This document shows, piece by piece, positions 17,392-25,639 of a stretch of DNA of 39,148 nucleotides (its first letter is position 1; each line of letters begins with the position of its first letter). Position numbers and translations under genes: made by a program. The stretch lies in assembly GCF_022601975.1 (NCBI RefSeq), contig NZ_JAKVIR010000041.1, positions 1 to 39,148 of the forward strand, in the 5' to 3' direction. The DNA comes from Pontibacter sp. E15-1 (GTDB lineage: Bacteria > Bacteroidota > Bacteroidia > Cytophagales > Hymenobacteraceae). The notes below the pieces were generated by a model that saw only the letters and a program-made list of their open reading frames with translations, was not told the DNA's origin and ran no database searches.

Positions 17392-17841
17392 CTACTCGAA
17401 AGTGAAGGGGGGTATGGCTTGCAAAGGCTGGAACTGCCTGGTTTCAAAATCGACCTGCCAGCAGAAGTGCTGCATGCCATTGGTGATGACCAGGTAGGGT
17501 GCCCGCAGCGTTTGGTTGTAGACGGAAACCTGCTTCACCACCGCCTGGGAGATGGGCACATGGGTGGCCTTGCACTCGACAAGCAGGTGCGGCTTGCCTT
17601 GCTGGTTATACACGCACAGGTCCGAGCGCTTCTGCAGTGTGTTGTAATTGGCGCCGCGCTCGATGCTGATCAGACTTTTAGGGTAGGCAAACTCGTTGAT
17701 GAGGTAGTGCACGAAATGCTGCCGCACCCACTCTTCGGGCGTCAGGACCACGTTTTTGCGCCGGATTACGTCAAATATCAGGTAATTCGCGCCAGATTTT
17801 GTAATTTTGTGTTCAAATGATGGCAGATTCAAGGCTTCCAT
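17392..17841 (-). CDS. Orphan HsdR N-terminal-domain protein (PD-(D/E)xK nuclease fold)
   Basis: This 149-residue protein corresponds to the HSDR_N_2 domain, the nuclease part of type I restriction R subunits, without the helicase. The PD-(D/E)xK residues can be placed as Glu61, Asp74 (KRSDLCVYN) and Glu89-x-Lys91 (LLVECKAT). An N-terminal segment RRKNVVLTPEEWVRQHFVHYL is typical of the stand-alone Bacteroidota family. No hsdM, hsdS or helicase gene is nearby, so this is not a restriction system. A repair or DNA-processing nuclease role is plausible but unproven. It is divergent from AMP nucleosidase with 90 bp between them. Confidence 0.82.
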   Translation of the reverse strand: MEALNLPSFEHKITKSGANYLIFDVIRRKNVVLTPEEWVRQHFVHYLINEFAYPKSLISIERGANYNTLQKRSDLCVYNQQGKPHLLVECKATHVPISQAVVKQVSVYNQTLRAPYLVITNGMQHFCWQVDFETRQFQPLQAIPPFTFE

Positions 17842-17931
17842 GCCGCAATTTAGCCATTTCCTGATGTTCCGCCTCAGTAGTGACCACTACAAGGGCGGAT
17901 TTTTTATACCACTTTTTAGCACCTCTAGCGC

Positions 17932-18705
17932 ATGAAGACCAAAGAAGAAATTGTAAGTGACTGGCTGCCCCGATACACCGGAGTGCCTTTGGAAGAGTTT
18001 GGCGAGTATATTCTGCTGACCAACTTTATCAACTACGTGCGCATGTTCGCCGACCGCTTCGGCGTTGAGCTCAATGGCCTGGACAAGCCCATGCAGACGG
18101 CCACGGCCAACAACATCACCATCGTGAACTTCGGGATGGGAAGCGCCATGGCGGCTACCGTGATGGACCTGCTCTCGGCCATCAAGCCGAAGGCGGCGCT
18201 GTTTCTGGGCAAGTGCGGCGGCCTGAAGAAAAAGACGCAGATCGGCGACCTGATCCTTCCGATAGCGGCCATCCGCGGCGAGGGCACCTCCGACGACTAC
18301 ATGCCCCCGGAAATCCCGGCTCTGCCCTCCTTCCGTTTGCAGCGCGCGGTGTCGTCCATGATCAAGAAGCACGAGATGGACTACTGGACGGGCACGGTAT
18401 ACACCACCAACCGCCGCGTGTGGGAGCATGACGAGGAGTTTAAGGAGTACCTGCGCCAGATACGCGCCATGGGCGTGGACATGGAGACGGCCACGATCTT
18501 CACGGTAGGCTTCATCAACGAGATTCCGCACGGCGCACTGCTGCTGGTGTCGGACAACCCGATGATTCCGGAGGGCGTGAAAACCTCTGAGAGCGACAAG
18601 CTGGTGACCAGCAACTTCGCTGAAAAGCACCTGAGCATCGGCATCGACTCGCTGCTTGAGCTGATTAACTCCGGAGAGTCTGTAAAGCACATGCGCTTTG
18701 AATAA
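17932..18705 (+). CDS. amn: AMP nucleosidase
   Basis: This is a 257-residue protein of the short AMP nucleosidase type found in Bacteroidota, lacking the N-terminal domain of the E. coli enzyme. It should hydrolyse AMP to adenine and ribose 5-phosphate in the cytoplasm. The purine-phosphorylase-like core is clear. It includes ITIVNFGMGSAMAA near residue 60, FLGKCGGLKKKTQIGDLI near 90, the nucleoside-site MGVDMETATIF near 180, and LLVSDNPMIPEGVKTSESD near 205. The following amidohydrolase starts 10 bp later, suggesting co-transcription. Confidence 0.92.
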   Translation: MKTKEEIVSDWLPRYTGVPLEEFGEYILLTNFINYVRMFADRFGVELNGLDKPMQTATANNITIVNFGMGSAMAATVMDLLSAIKPKAALFLGKCGGLKKKTQIGDLILPIAAIRGEGTSDDYMPPEIPALPSFRLQRAVSSMIKKHEMDYWTGTVYTTNRRVWEHDEEFKEYLRQIRAMGVDMETATIFTVGFINEIPHGALLLVSDNPMIPEGVKTSESDKLVTSNFAEKHLSIGIDSLLELINSGESVKHMRFE

Positions 18706-18715
18706 GCATTCCACC

Positions 18716-20377
18716 ATGACCAACACGCTACGTTCCTTTGCCGCTGCCATACTGCTTGGCAGCGCTTTTCTTGGCGGCTGCGCAGGCCGCAAAGCCGACG
18801 CTGAGGCAGCAGACCTGATCGTGTACAACGGAAACGTGTACACCGTGAACGACAGCTTCGACAAAGCGGAGGCATTTGCGGTGAAGAACGGCAAAATCAT
18901 CGCCGTAGGCACCTCAGCCGATATCCGGGCGAAATACACTGCCCCGGAAACTCTGGATGCGGAGGGCAGATCCGTCTACCCTGGCCTGATCGACGCCCAC
19001 TCCCACTTCTACCGCTACGGCCTCGGGCTGCAGTCGGCGGACCTGGTGGGAACAGCGTCTTTCAAGGAAGTGGTGCAGCAACTGGTGGCGCAACGGGCAA
19101 AATACCCCGATGCCGACTGGCTCACTGGCCGTGGCTGGGACCAGAATGACTGGGCCGTCAAGGAATTCCCCTCCAAGGATACCCTGGACCAGCTCTTCCT
19201 GGATGTGCCTGTCATCATCACCCGCGTGGACGGGCATGCGGCCCTGGCTAACCAGAAAGCCCTCGACCTGGCCGGCATCACGCCCCAAACAAAGATGGTG
19301 GGTGGTCTGGTGGAGGTGAATGGCGCCGCCATGACCGGCATCCTGATCGACAACGCCGTGGACCTCGTTACGGACAAAATTCCGGAGGCAGAGGAGGCAG
19401 AAAAGAGACAGGCGCTCAAAAACGCGGAAGCCAACTGCTTCGCCGTCGGGCTGACAACGGTAGACGACGCGGGGCTGGACAAAGCCACGGTAGACCTGCT
19501 GAACGACATGCACCAAAAAGGCGAGCTGCAGATGCGCGTGTACGCCATGCTGAACCCTACCCAGGAGAACAAGGACTTCTACTTCAAAAACGGGCCTTAC
19601 AAGACCGACAGGCTGAACGTGCGCTCGTTTAAGGTATATGCTGATGGTGCCCTCGGCTCCAGGGGTGCAAACCTGCTCAAGCCATACCACGACAAGGCCG
19701 GGCATTACGGTTTTCTGCTGGCCTCGGAGCAGGAGTTCCGAGACATCGCCAAACTGCTGCATGCGCACGGTTTTCAGATGAACACGCACGCCATCGGCGA
19801 CTCAGCCAACCGCCTCCTGCTGGACATATATGGCAACCTGCTGGGCGGGAAAAACGAAAAGCGCTGGCGCATTGAGCACGCACAGATCGTTAACCCGGCG
19901 GATATGGGCAAGTTCGGGCAGTTCAGTATCATCCCGTCGGTGCAGCCCACGCATGCCACCTCTGATATGTACTGGGCAGGGGACAGGCTGGGCGACGCGC
20001 GCATCCGGCATGCCTATCCGTTTAAAGAACTGCTGGACCAGAACGGCTTTATACCCCTGGGCAGTGACTTTCCGGTGGAGGACATCAACCCGTTTTATAC
20101 CTTCCATGCAGCCGTTGCCCGCCAGGACGCTAAAAATTACCCAAGCGGCGGTTTCCAGATGGAGAACGCGCTCACCCGAGAACAGGCCCTGCGTGGCATC
20201 ACGATCTGGGCGGCGCGGTCTAACTTTGAGGAGGCTGAGAAAGGCAGCATTGAGCCGGGCAAATTCGCCGACTTCATCATCCTCGACAAAGACCTGATGG
20301 AAATTGCCCCCGCCGAAATGCGCGGTGTGCAGGTGCTTCATACCTACCTCAATGGCAGGCAGGTATATAAAAAGTAA
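18716..20377 (+). CDS. Lipoprotein amidohydrolase (YtcJ-like, amidohydrolase 3 family)
   Basis: The protein has about 553 residues and a lipoprotein signal (MTNTLRSFAAAILLG..., lipobox FLGGC). The metal-dependent hydrolase domain shows GLIDAHSHFYRYG with the metal-binding HxH, YADGALGSRGA, MNTHAIGDSANRLLLD and WRIEHAQIV. A C-terminal composite beta domain follows. YtcJ-type enzymes hydrolyse amide or carbamate bonds, usually with an unknown natural substrate. The lipid anchor places this one in the periplasm or outer membrane. The ATG at 18716 is chosen because it directly precedes the signal peptide; an upstream TTG would overlap amn. It lies 10 bp behind amn. Confidence 0.88.
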   Translation: MTNTLRSFAAAILLGSAFLGGCAGRKADAEAADLIVYNGNVYTVNDSFDKAEAFAVKNGKIIAVGTSADIRAKYTAPETLDAEGRSVYPGLIDAHSHFYRYGLGLQSADLVGTASFKEVVQQLVAQRAKYPDADWLTGRGWDQNDWAVKEFPSKDTLDQLFLDVPVIITRVDGHAALANQKALDLAGITPQTKMVGGLVEVNGAAMTGILIDNAVDLVTDKIPEAEEAEKRQALKNAEANCFAVGLTTVDDAGLDKATVDLLNDMHQKGELQMRVYAMLNPTQENKDFYFKNGPYKTDRLNVRSFKVYADGALGSRGANLLKPYHDKAGHYGFLLASEQEFRDIAKLLHAHGFQMNTHAIGDSANRLLLDIYGNLLGGKNEKRWRIEHAQIVNPADMGKFGQFSIIPSVQPTHATSDMYWAGDRLGDARIRHAYPFKELLDQNGFIPLGSDFPVEDINPFYTFHAAVARQDAKNYPSGGFQMENALTREQALRGITIWAARSNFEEAEKGSIEPGKFADFIILDKDLMEIAPAEMRGVQVLHTYLNGRQVYKK

Positions 20378-20399
20378 GCTTTCTGTTTTCTGATGCACC

Positions 20400-20447
20400 A
20401 ACCGGAGAAAGCCGCTGCAGGATTAATTGCAGCGGCTTTCTCCGGTT
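20400..20447 (+). terminator. Strong terminator-like hairpin after the amidohydrolase
   Basis: A perfect 20-bp stem (20400-20419 with 20428-20447) with an 8-nt loop lies 22 bp past the stop codon. Only short T runs follow (TTTCCGATTT). It should end the amn-amidohydrolase transcript. Confidence 0.75.
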
Positions 20448-20520
20448 TCCGATTTATACCTATAAATAAATTCATACCGTTAACAAATAGATTCTGCGCA
20501 TATGTAAGTGTTTGTGCAGA

Positions 20521-20570
20521 ATAACCCACCCCTACCCCTCCCGAGAGGGCCCCTACCCCCACGAGGGGAA
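20521..20570. repeat. C-rich intergenic repeat with small palindromes
   Basis: A C-rich stretch contains CCCTCCCGAGAGGG and CCCCTACCCCCACGAGGGG, each of which can fold. It resembles the C-run arms of the element at 1025-1217 and may be a degraded relative. The rest of the 296-bp gap to the MFS gene shows no gene. Confidence 0.35.
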
Positions 20571-20673
20571 TTACACTACTTTAAAGGCAAGGCTGTGTGC
20601 ACTCACCAATTGATATTGGTACCAGATGTATAAATTCAGAGCTATTTTGACTGGATATTTATACCTCATGAAT

Positions 20674-22002
20674 TCATACGGGCACGGTGTGGGTGCTTTC
20701 TGGCTGAGCTTCCAGTGATTTTTTGCCCCGTACCAGCAACAAGAACAGCAGCCCTAATACAAAAAAGCTGATAAGCGCCAGAATGCTGTAGCGCATTGAA
20801 CCGGTATAGTAGGCAATCATCCCGTATGCCAGCGTACCCAGCACAATCGAGACTTTCTCCGTCACATCGTAAAAACTAAAAAAAGAGGCGTGGTCTACTG
20901 TGGTGGCGGGTATGAGTTTGGAGTAGGTAGAGCGGGACAGCGACTGTATGCCGCCCATCACGGAGCCCACGATGGCGGCCAGCACGTAAAACTGAAACTC
21001 GGTATATGTGAAATAGGCCCCGATGCAGACGCCAATCCAGATAAGCACGGCAAAAACCAGCGCCCTGATATTCCCGAACCTTGCTGACAGCCTGGAGAAG
21101 GTATAGGCTCCAGCTACCGCCACCAACTGTATAATCAGTATCGTCAGGATCAGCACCTCGCTCGGCAGGCGCAGTTCCACCTCCCCGAAAATGGCAGCCA
21201 GGTACATCACGGTCTGCACCCCCATGTTGTAGAAAAAATAGGCCAGCAGAAAGCGCTTGAGCAGCGGCAGGTATTTCACCTGGTCCAGCACGTGCCTGAG
21301 CTCTTTAAAGCCGTTCAGTATCCAGCTTCCTTTCGGCTTGCGGGCATACACATTGCCTGGCAAATGGTAAAACGAGTATTGCGCGAAGCCAAACCACCAG
21401 ATGCCGGTGCTCAGGAAGGCGATGCGCGGCGGAAGCGAGGTGTTCTCTGGGGCAATGCCGAACCACTGCGGCTTCATGATCATGGCCAGGTTGAAGACCA
21501 GCAGCAGCACGCTTCCCACGTAGCCCATCGAAAAACCGCGCGCACTCAGCCTGTCGTACTGATCTTCGGTGGCAATCTCGGGCAGGTAGGCATTGTAAAA
21601 CACAATGCTGCCGCTGTAACCGATCGTGGCAAGCACAAACAGTACGACTGAAATAGTAAAAGTCTCTTTGGTAAAGAAGAAAAGCCCAGCGCAGGAAAAG
21701 GCCCCCAGGTAACAGAAAAGCCGCATAAACAGCTTTTTGCGGCCACTGTAGTCGGCAATGGCAGTCAGAAACGGACTCAGGGCGGCGATGATTAGGAATG
21801 CCGCCGAGATGGCATAGGTGAAGAGCACCGAACTCTCCAGCTCAAACCCAAGGAAGCTTACCACCCCTGACCCATCAGGGTTTCGGGCCACCGCGCTGAA
21901 ATATATAGGGAATATGGTTGACGTGATGACCAGCGAGTAAACAGAGTTTGCCCAGTCGTAGAAGCACCAGGCCCTGCTCACAGTAGGATTGTTCTTTTGC
22001 AT
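20674..22002 (-). CDS. MFS transporter of the UMF1/Atg22-like family
   Basis: The protein has 442 residues with about twelve membrane helices. It opens with SRAWCFYDWANSVYSLVITSTIFPIYF, the hallmark N terminus of the UMF1 family (PF11700, related to fungal Atg22). Other typical parts are LSARGFSMGYVGS after helix 4 and MGGIQSLSRSTYSKLIP in the second half. Substrates of bacterial members are not established; the fungal relative exports amino acids from the vacuole. It follows the tandem helical-repeat genes on the same strand with a 62-bp gap that holds a -7 element, so it is probably transcribed separately. Confidence 0.88.
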   Translation of the reverse strand: MQKNNPTVSRAWCFYDWANSVYSLVITSTIFPIYFSAVARNPDGSGVVSFLGFELESSVLFTYAISAAFLIIAALSPFLTAIADYSGRKKLFMRLFCYLGAFSCAGLFFFTKETFTISVVLFVLATIGYSGSIVFYNAYLPEIATEDQYDRLSARGFSMGYVGSVLLLVFNLAMIMKPQWFGIAPENTSLPPRIAFLSTGIWWFGFAQYSFYHLPGNVYARKPKGSWILNGFKELRHVLDQVKYLPLLKRFLLAYFFYNMGVQTVMYLAAIFGEVELRLPSEVLILTILIIQLVAVAGAYTFSRLSARFGNIRALVFAVLIWIGVCIGAYFTYTEFQFYVLAAIVGSVMGGIQSLSRSTYSKLIPATTVDHASFFSFYDVTEKVSIVLGTLAYGMIAYYTGSMRYSILALISFFVLGLLFLLLVRGKKSLEAQPESTHTVPV

Positions 22003-22014
22003 CGTCTAAAATAG

Positions 22015-22022
22015 CAAAAATA
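22015..22022 (-). promoter_or_regulatory. -7 element before the MFS gene
   Basis: On the minus strand this reads TATTTTTG, a full match to TAnnTTTG, 12 nt before the ATG at 22002. No TTG lies at the expected -33 position, so support is moderate. Confidence 0.3.
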
Positions 22023-22064
22023 ATACTGCTGGCCTCTGCTATGCGGAAAAACGAAAGAAGACAG

Positions 22065-23558
22065 TTAGCTAACCGTGCGCTTTCTCAGGATGGAGAGCAC
22101 GGTCTCCCAAAGGTGCTCATAAGGTATAATCTCCACTTCGGCAAAGGCGTCGCCGGGGGCGGGCGTGTTGCTTAGCTTGGCAAACAGGTTCTTGCTGGCC
22201 GCTTTCGTCCGTACTTCGTCCAGGTCGTTATGAATGGCCAGCAACAAAAGCCGCAGAAAATATCTGGGGCGCTCCGCCTTCTCCCCGCGCATATACTTGA
22301 GAACGTATTTCCTGATTCGCTCAGCCTGTTGCTCAAAGTTGAAATCGTCCTGTACTGCAAAGCTATCGATGATATTCAGGATAAACAGCGACAGGTTAAA
22401 CCCTGCCTTGTCTTTTGGCAGCTCTACCAGTTGGGTAAACACATCGTTTGGCAATTCCATCTGCAGCTGCGCTGGCATGGCATTACTGATTAAAACCAAG
22501 TGCCTCCTGAAAAGCTCCCAACGCTCTTTTGCTGGTTGCTGGATGATGCTCAAAAACCGATTCTCCATCACCTCTCGCATGATTTCTCCGGCTAAAGCAT
22601 ATTTTCTGGCATGGAGCGCCAGAAGCAGGTAATTCTCCATAAAGGCGAACCAATTCACAGATAAAGGATCAAACAGCTTAGCATACTCCACAGCGAGTAC
22701 CAGTCCCTGATCATATTTTTTTGTCCGGAGTAAAGCGTACACTCGAATAAAGGAGTTATATTTTTTATTATACCAGCCAGGATGAATAACCCCATCTCTT
22801 AATAAATTCTCAGCAGTTTCTACCGCACCTGCAATAGTACTATAGTCACCGCAAAGCTCTAAGTAACTAATATTTAATATGTTATACATATTAAATATAG
22901 ATGACGATGATGACTCTTGCCAAAGCTTCTGTAGCTCTTGTAAAATTGCAGGTAGTTTGCCAAGCCATTCGTTGCGTGTCTTCATATTGGATTTCAATGC
23001 TACACTTGCACTTTGATACAACATGACTGCGAGTCGCTCTTTAGCTTCTAAAGTATAATACTTTTGAAGTTCAACCTCTGTCTTGGTAAATGCTTTATCA
23101 CTTCCTATGATAGAATTGATTACTTGCTTGAGTTCTAAGCACCTAACAATTCTTTTGTTTAACTCATCAGCTTTAGCTGTTTCTAAAGCTTGGTTTAAAA
23201 CTTTTTCTGCTATTTTGTATTCATTTGCAGTTATAAGAATTTGCGCCTCGAGTATAACCGTATCGACTTCGCACGCTTGGACATTACTATGAATAAACTT
23301 ATCTTTTGGCAATTCTATAAAATTTAATTGCCTGAGAAGCTTTTTCCGAATTCTTGACTTAAGCATACGGTAATTCGCATCTACTTTATTACTTCCGTAA
23401 AGTGCCCGAGCTGCTTCTTCATCAGTATCCACTTCACCCTGCTCAATCAACTTGAACAATCTGGTCTCATTACTTTTCTCATCTTGAAGATTAACGAAGG
23501 GGTTAGATTTGTTACCCCTTTTTTGTATTAGTTTGACTAGCCTTGTAAGATCTTCCAT
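22065..23558 (-). CDS. Helical-repeat (TPR-like) protein A, possible peptide-responsive regulator
   Basis: This 497-residue, mostly helical, soluble protein matches no family I can name. It is a paralogue of the gene just upstream and collinear with it. Both have GE-x2-(S/T)-DE-x-AA near residues 41-50, a basic R-x-LK-x-R-x-(R/K)KKLL segment at about 64-75, VNWFA(F/Y)MENY in the middle, and TP-x-PGDA(F/Y)AE(V/I)EI-x-PYEHLW at the end. Residues 41-75 could fold as a helix-turn-helix, with the basic helix reading YRMLKSRIRKKL. The middle looks like TPR-type antiparallel helices. The 5' half of the gene is visibly AT-rich, the 3' third GC-rich like the rest of the window. It starts 13 bp after its partner, so they form one operon. 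A regulator role is inference. Confidence 0.75.
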   Translation of the reverse strand: MEDLTRLVKLIQKRGNKSNPFVNLQDEKSNETRLFKLIEQGEVDTDEEAARALYGSNKVDANYRMLKSRIRKKLLRQLNFIELPKDKFIHSNVQACEVDTVILEAQILITANEYKIAEKVLNQALETAKADELNKRIVRCLELKQVINSIIGSDKAFTKTEVELQKYYTLEAKERLAVMLYQSASVALKSNMKTRNEWLGKLPAILQELQKLWQESSSSSIFNMYNILNISYLELCGDYSTIAGAVETAENLLRDGVIHPGWYNKKYNSFIRVYALLRTKKYDQGLVLAVEYAKLFDPLSVNWFAFMENYLLLALHARKYALAGEIMREVMENRFLSIIQQPAKERWELFRRHLVLISNAMPAQLQMELPNDVFTQLVELPKDKAGFNLSLFILNIIDSFAVQDDFNFEQQAERIRKYVLKYMRGEKAERPRYFLRLLLLAIHNDLDEVRTKAASKNLFAKLSNTPAPGDAFAEVEIIPYEHLWETVLSILRKRTVS

Positions 23559-23571
23559 TCAATTTGGTTTC

Positions 23572-25056
23572 TTAACTAGCTTGATTGTCTAGAATGAAAA
23601 GTATGTGTTTCCATAGATGCTCGTAGGGTACAATCTCAATTTCTGCATAAGCATCTCCTGGGGTTGGTGTATCAATAAGTTTTTGATATTGCTTTTGTCC
23701 TTTACTACGGCAAACATCAGCATCGAAGTCTTCGGTAACAGTTAGAATAAGAAGCTTTAAGAACAGCTTACTTCTTAAACTAAAAGTATCTCTCAAATGT
23801 GTTAATATATACTTTTTTAAACTTTCGATTCGATAAAGCAATGCTTCAGAATCTTCTTTCTGTAAGAAGTATATAAACTGTAAAATAAGGATAGCTACAT
23901 TAAAACCTAGCTTATCTTTGCTGTATTCTGGTAATGAGAGATTATAGGGGTTTTTGTGAAGATTCAAGTCAGTGCTGTTATGTGGGCTAATTATTCTATA
24001 ATAAGCCTGATAAAGACTCCATCTTTCTTTCGCTATATTTGAAATCCGATAAAAAGAACTGTTTGATAATACTTTATGAAGAAGGAGGCTACAAATAGAG
24101 AATTGGTTTGAATGCAAAGCTAAAAGAAAGTAATTCTCCATATAGGCAAACCAATTCACAGCTCCTTCTTTAAATTCAGTAACAAATTTTTCAGCGTAGA
24201 GTAACCCATTTGAATAATCCTTACTTCTTAAATGTGCATATACTAAAACGAATTTATTGTAATTTGATTTGAACCTTAGGGGATTAATCACACCCTGCGC
24301 AGCCCATTTCTCTGCGTTTATGGTCATTTCAACAATTTTGTCAAAGCTTCCGGTCAATTCATAGTAGGAGATGGATGTTTTGTAATATGCATCAAAGGCG
24401 ACAAAGGTCTGTGCTTCTCGCCAGAGCGAATTTAAGTCCTCTATTATTTTAGGGAGTTTTGGGAGTAATCGTTTCCTAGCTGTTATAGAGTTCTTTAAGC
24501 TTACGTTTACACTTTGAAAAATCATCAATGCTTTAAACTCAGCGTTTCTCTTTGACATTATATCATCCAGAGTAGCTAATGTTTTATTGAAAAGCTTTGA
24601 ATTACCCATTTCAGAATAACAAGCAACAGCTAGTTCAAGCGCTGTAACCTTATGATTTGTATAATCATATTTCTCAGCTATCGCCATTATTTTATTTATT
24701 AAGGATAAGGCAACATCAAACTCGTAGCTGATTCTCAAAGTGTATGCCTGTTGGAGCATCGTATGGCAGGCTTGTTCTTTTGCGTAGTTTTTTAAACCAG
24801 CTTTAGCATAGTCTAAGAAAAGTAAGTTGTTTAGTAATTTTTTCTTAAGCCGATGTTTTAACATCTTATAGCGCACATCATTGGCAGATGAACTATAAAG
24901 GCTTTGAGCAGCAGCTTCATCAGATTCATATTCCCCATTTTTTATACCCTCATACAAAGCATCCTCCTTGCTAGTTCGACCATTTTCAATCGGTAATACT
25001 AAACTTAGGTTAACGCTATTAGTTACTAACTTTGCAATCTTGGACAATTCTTCCAT
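23572..25056 (-). CDS. Helical-repeat (TPR-like) protein B, paralogue of the downstream gene
   Basis: This 494-residue protein has the same architecture as protein A, without gaps in the first 80 residues. GEYESDEAAAQSLY lies at 41-54 and YKMLKHRLKKKLL at 63-75 (candidate helix-turn-helix). The repeat region contains VNWFAYMENYFLLALH and the C terminus TPTPGDAYAEIEIVPYEHLW. No signal peptide or membrane helix is evident, so it is cytoplasmic. The ATG at 25056 is preferred to an upstream TTG because MEELSKIAKL then aligns with MEDLTRLVKL of protein A. The whole gene is strikingly AT-rich compared with the flanking metabolism genes, hinting at transfer or rapid divergence. It is first in its operon and divergent from the small peptide gene. 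Confidence 0.75.
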   Translation of the reverse strand: MEELSKIAKLVTNSVNLSLVLPIENGRTSKEDALYEGIKNGEYESDEAAAQSLYSSSANDVRYKMLKHRLKKKLLNNLLFLDYAKAGLKNYAKEQACHTMLQQAYTLRISYEFDVALSLINKIMAIAEKYDYTNHKVTALELAVACYSEMGNSKLFNKTLATLDDIMSKRNAEFKALMIFQSVNVSLKNSITARKRLLPKLPKIIEDLNSLWREAQTFVAFDAYYKTSISYYELTGSFDKIVEMTINAEKWAAQGVINPLRFKSNYNKFVLVYAHLRSKDYSNGLLYAEKFVTEFKEGAVNWFAYMENYFLLALHSNQFSICSLLLHKVLSNSSFYRISNIAKERWSLYQAYYRIISPHNSTDLNLHKNPYNLSLPEYSKDKLGFNVAILILQFIYFLQKEDSEALLYRIESLKKYILTHLRDTFSLRSKLFLKLLILTVTEDFDADVCRSKGQKQYQKLIDTPTPGDAYAEIEIVPYEHLWKHILFILDNQAS

Positions 25057-25368
25057 GATAAATATATGAAATAACAAAAAGGGCAACTATTCAAATAGAA
25101 TAACACAAAAAAAAGTGAAATGCTTAAATGTTACTTTTAGTCATAAAGATGGGTTTAAAATTAAATATAATTAACGAATATTTACTTAAACAAAGTAACG
25201 ATTATGTTACTTTAAAATAGTTTGTAGTCCGAAAGTATTGCAAATAAAGTAATAATGGGTCAAATCAACTTACACTATATTTAATTAAACAAATTTAAAA
25301 TTTAAATATACACAGTTACTTATTGTGTAATTTATTCCTTTTAAGGATGAGCAAACTAGCTCAACTTT
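25057..25368. other. AT-rich divergent intergenic region
   Basis: This very AT-rich region of about 310 bp separates the divergent protein B and peptide genes. It holds a perfect palindrome at 25192-25213 and two further GTTACTT copies (25130-25136 and 25315-25321). It also has an AAAGTAAT variant near 25247 and a short palindrome CTATTCAAATAG at 25087-25098. No complete TTG-N20-TAnnTTTG promoter could be assigned with confidence in either direction. Confidence 0.5.
25192..25213. promoter_or_regulatory. Candidate operator palindrome AAAGTAAC-N6-GTTACTTT
   Basis: There are two perfect 8-bp inverted half-sites separated by GATTAT. The half-site GTTACTT recurs at 25130 and 25315, all within the same divergent intergenic region. 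A GTTACTTTT copy also lies at 29599-29607, just past the ABC permease genes. Spacing of about two helical turns between half-site starts fits a dimeric DNA-binding protein. The binding protein is unknown; the adjacent helical-repeat proteins are the obvious candidates. Confidence 0.5.
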
Positions 25369-25557
25369 GTGATAGATATTAATCCTAAAACAATAAAGAA
25401 AATGATAGCATTAATAATTACAATCTTAATCAGCTTAGGCGGAGTAGCAACTGAAACTAAAACAGCCCCTAAGGACACAAAGCCTACAACTACAACAACT
25501 GCCTCAACAGCTACTGTCATGGGTGGCACATCTACGTGGACTAATGGTGGAGAATAA
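25369..25557 (+). CDS. Small Thr-rich secreted peptide precursor
   Basis: This is a 62-residue product if translation begins at the GTG at 25369, or 51 if at the ATG at 25402. The longer form has a basic n-region (NPKTIKK) before a hydrophobic core (MIALIITILISLGGVA), which makes a textbook signal peptide. The shorter form lacks the positive charges. The predicted mature part is about 35 residues: Thr-rich (PTTTTTASTATV) and ending in GGTSTWTNGGE, with no cysteines. It lies between divergent TPR-like genes and an oligopeptide importer, 82 bp before the binding-protein gene with no hairpin between. It matches no family I know. A signalling pheromone or a modified-peptide precursor are possible roles, but neither is shown. 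Confidence 0.55.
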   Translation: MIDINPKTIKKMIALIITILISLGGVATETKTAPKDTKPTTTTTASTATVMGGTSTWTNGGE

Positions 25558-25639
25558 TTAGTGACCTCTTAGCATTCACGATCATCCCTTTTTTCTCTAA
25601 CTTGCCCTTACGTATGGTCTTTTGACAAAGGGGAAGTTA

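Noticed and set aside
17392..17841. A type I restriction-modification system
   Set aside because: Only the nuclease domain is encoded; helicase, methylase and specificity genes are absent.
17887..18939. A 350-codon minus-strand open frame
   Set aside because: Antisense to amn and the start of the amidohydrolase, both clearly recognisable.
18914..19789. A 291-codon minus-strand open frame
   Set aside because: Antisense to the amidohydrolase; its low-complexity His/Val-rich translation is typical of a shadow.
20521..20570. A CRISPR-like or tandem repeat
   Set aside because: The C-rich runs are short palindromes without regular spacers or repeated units.
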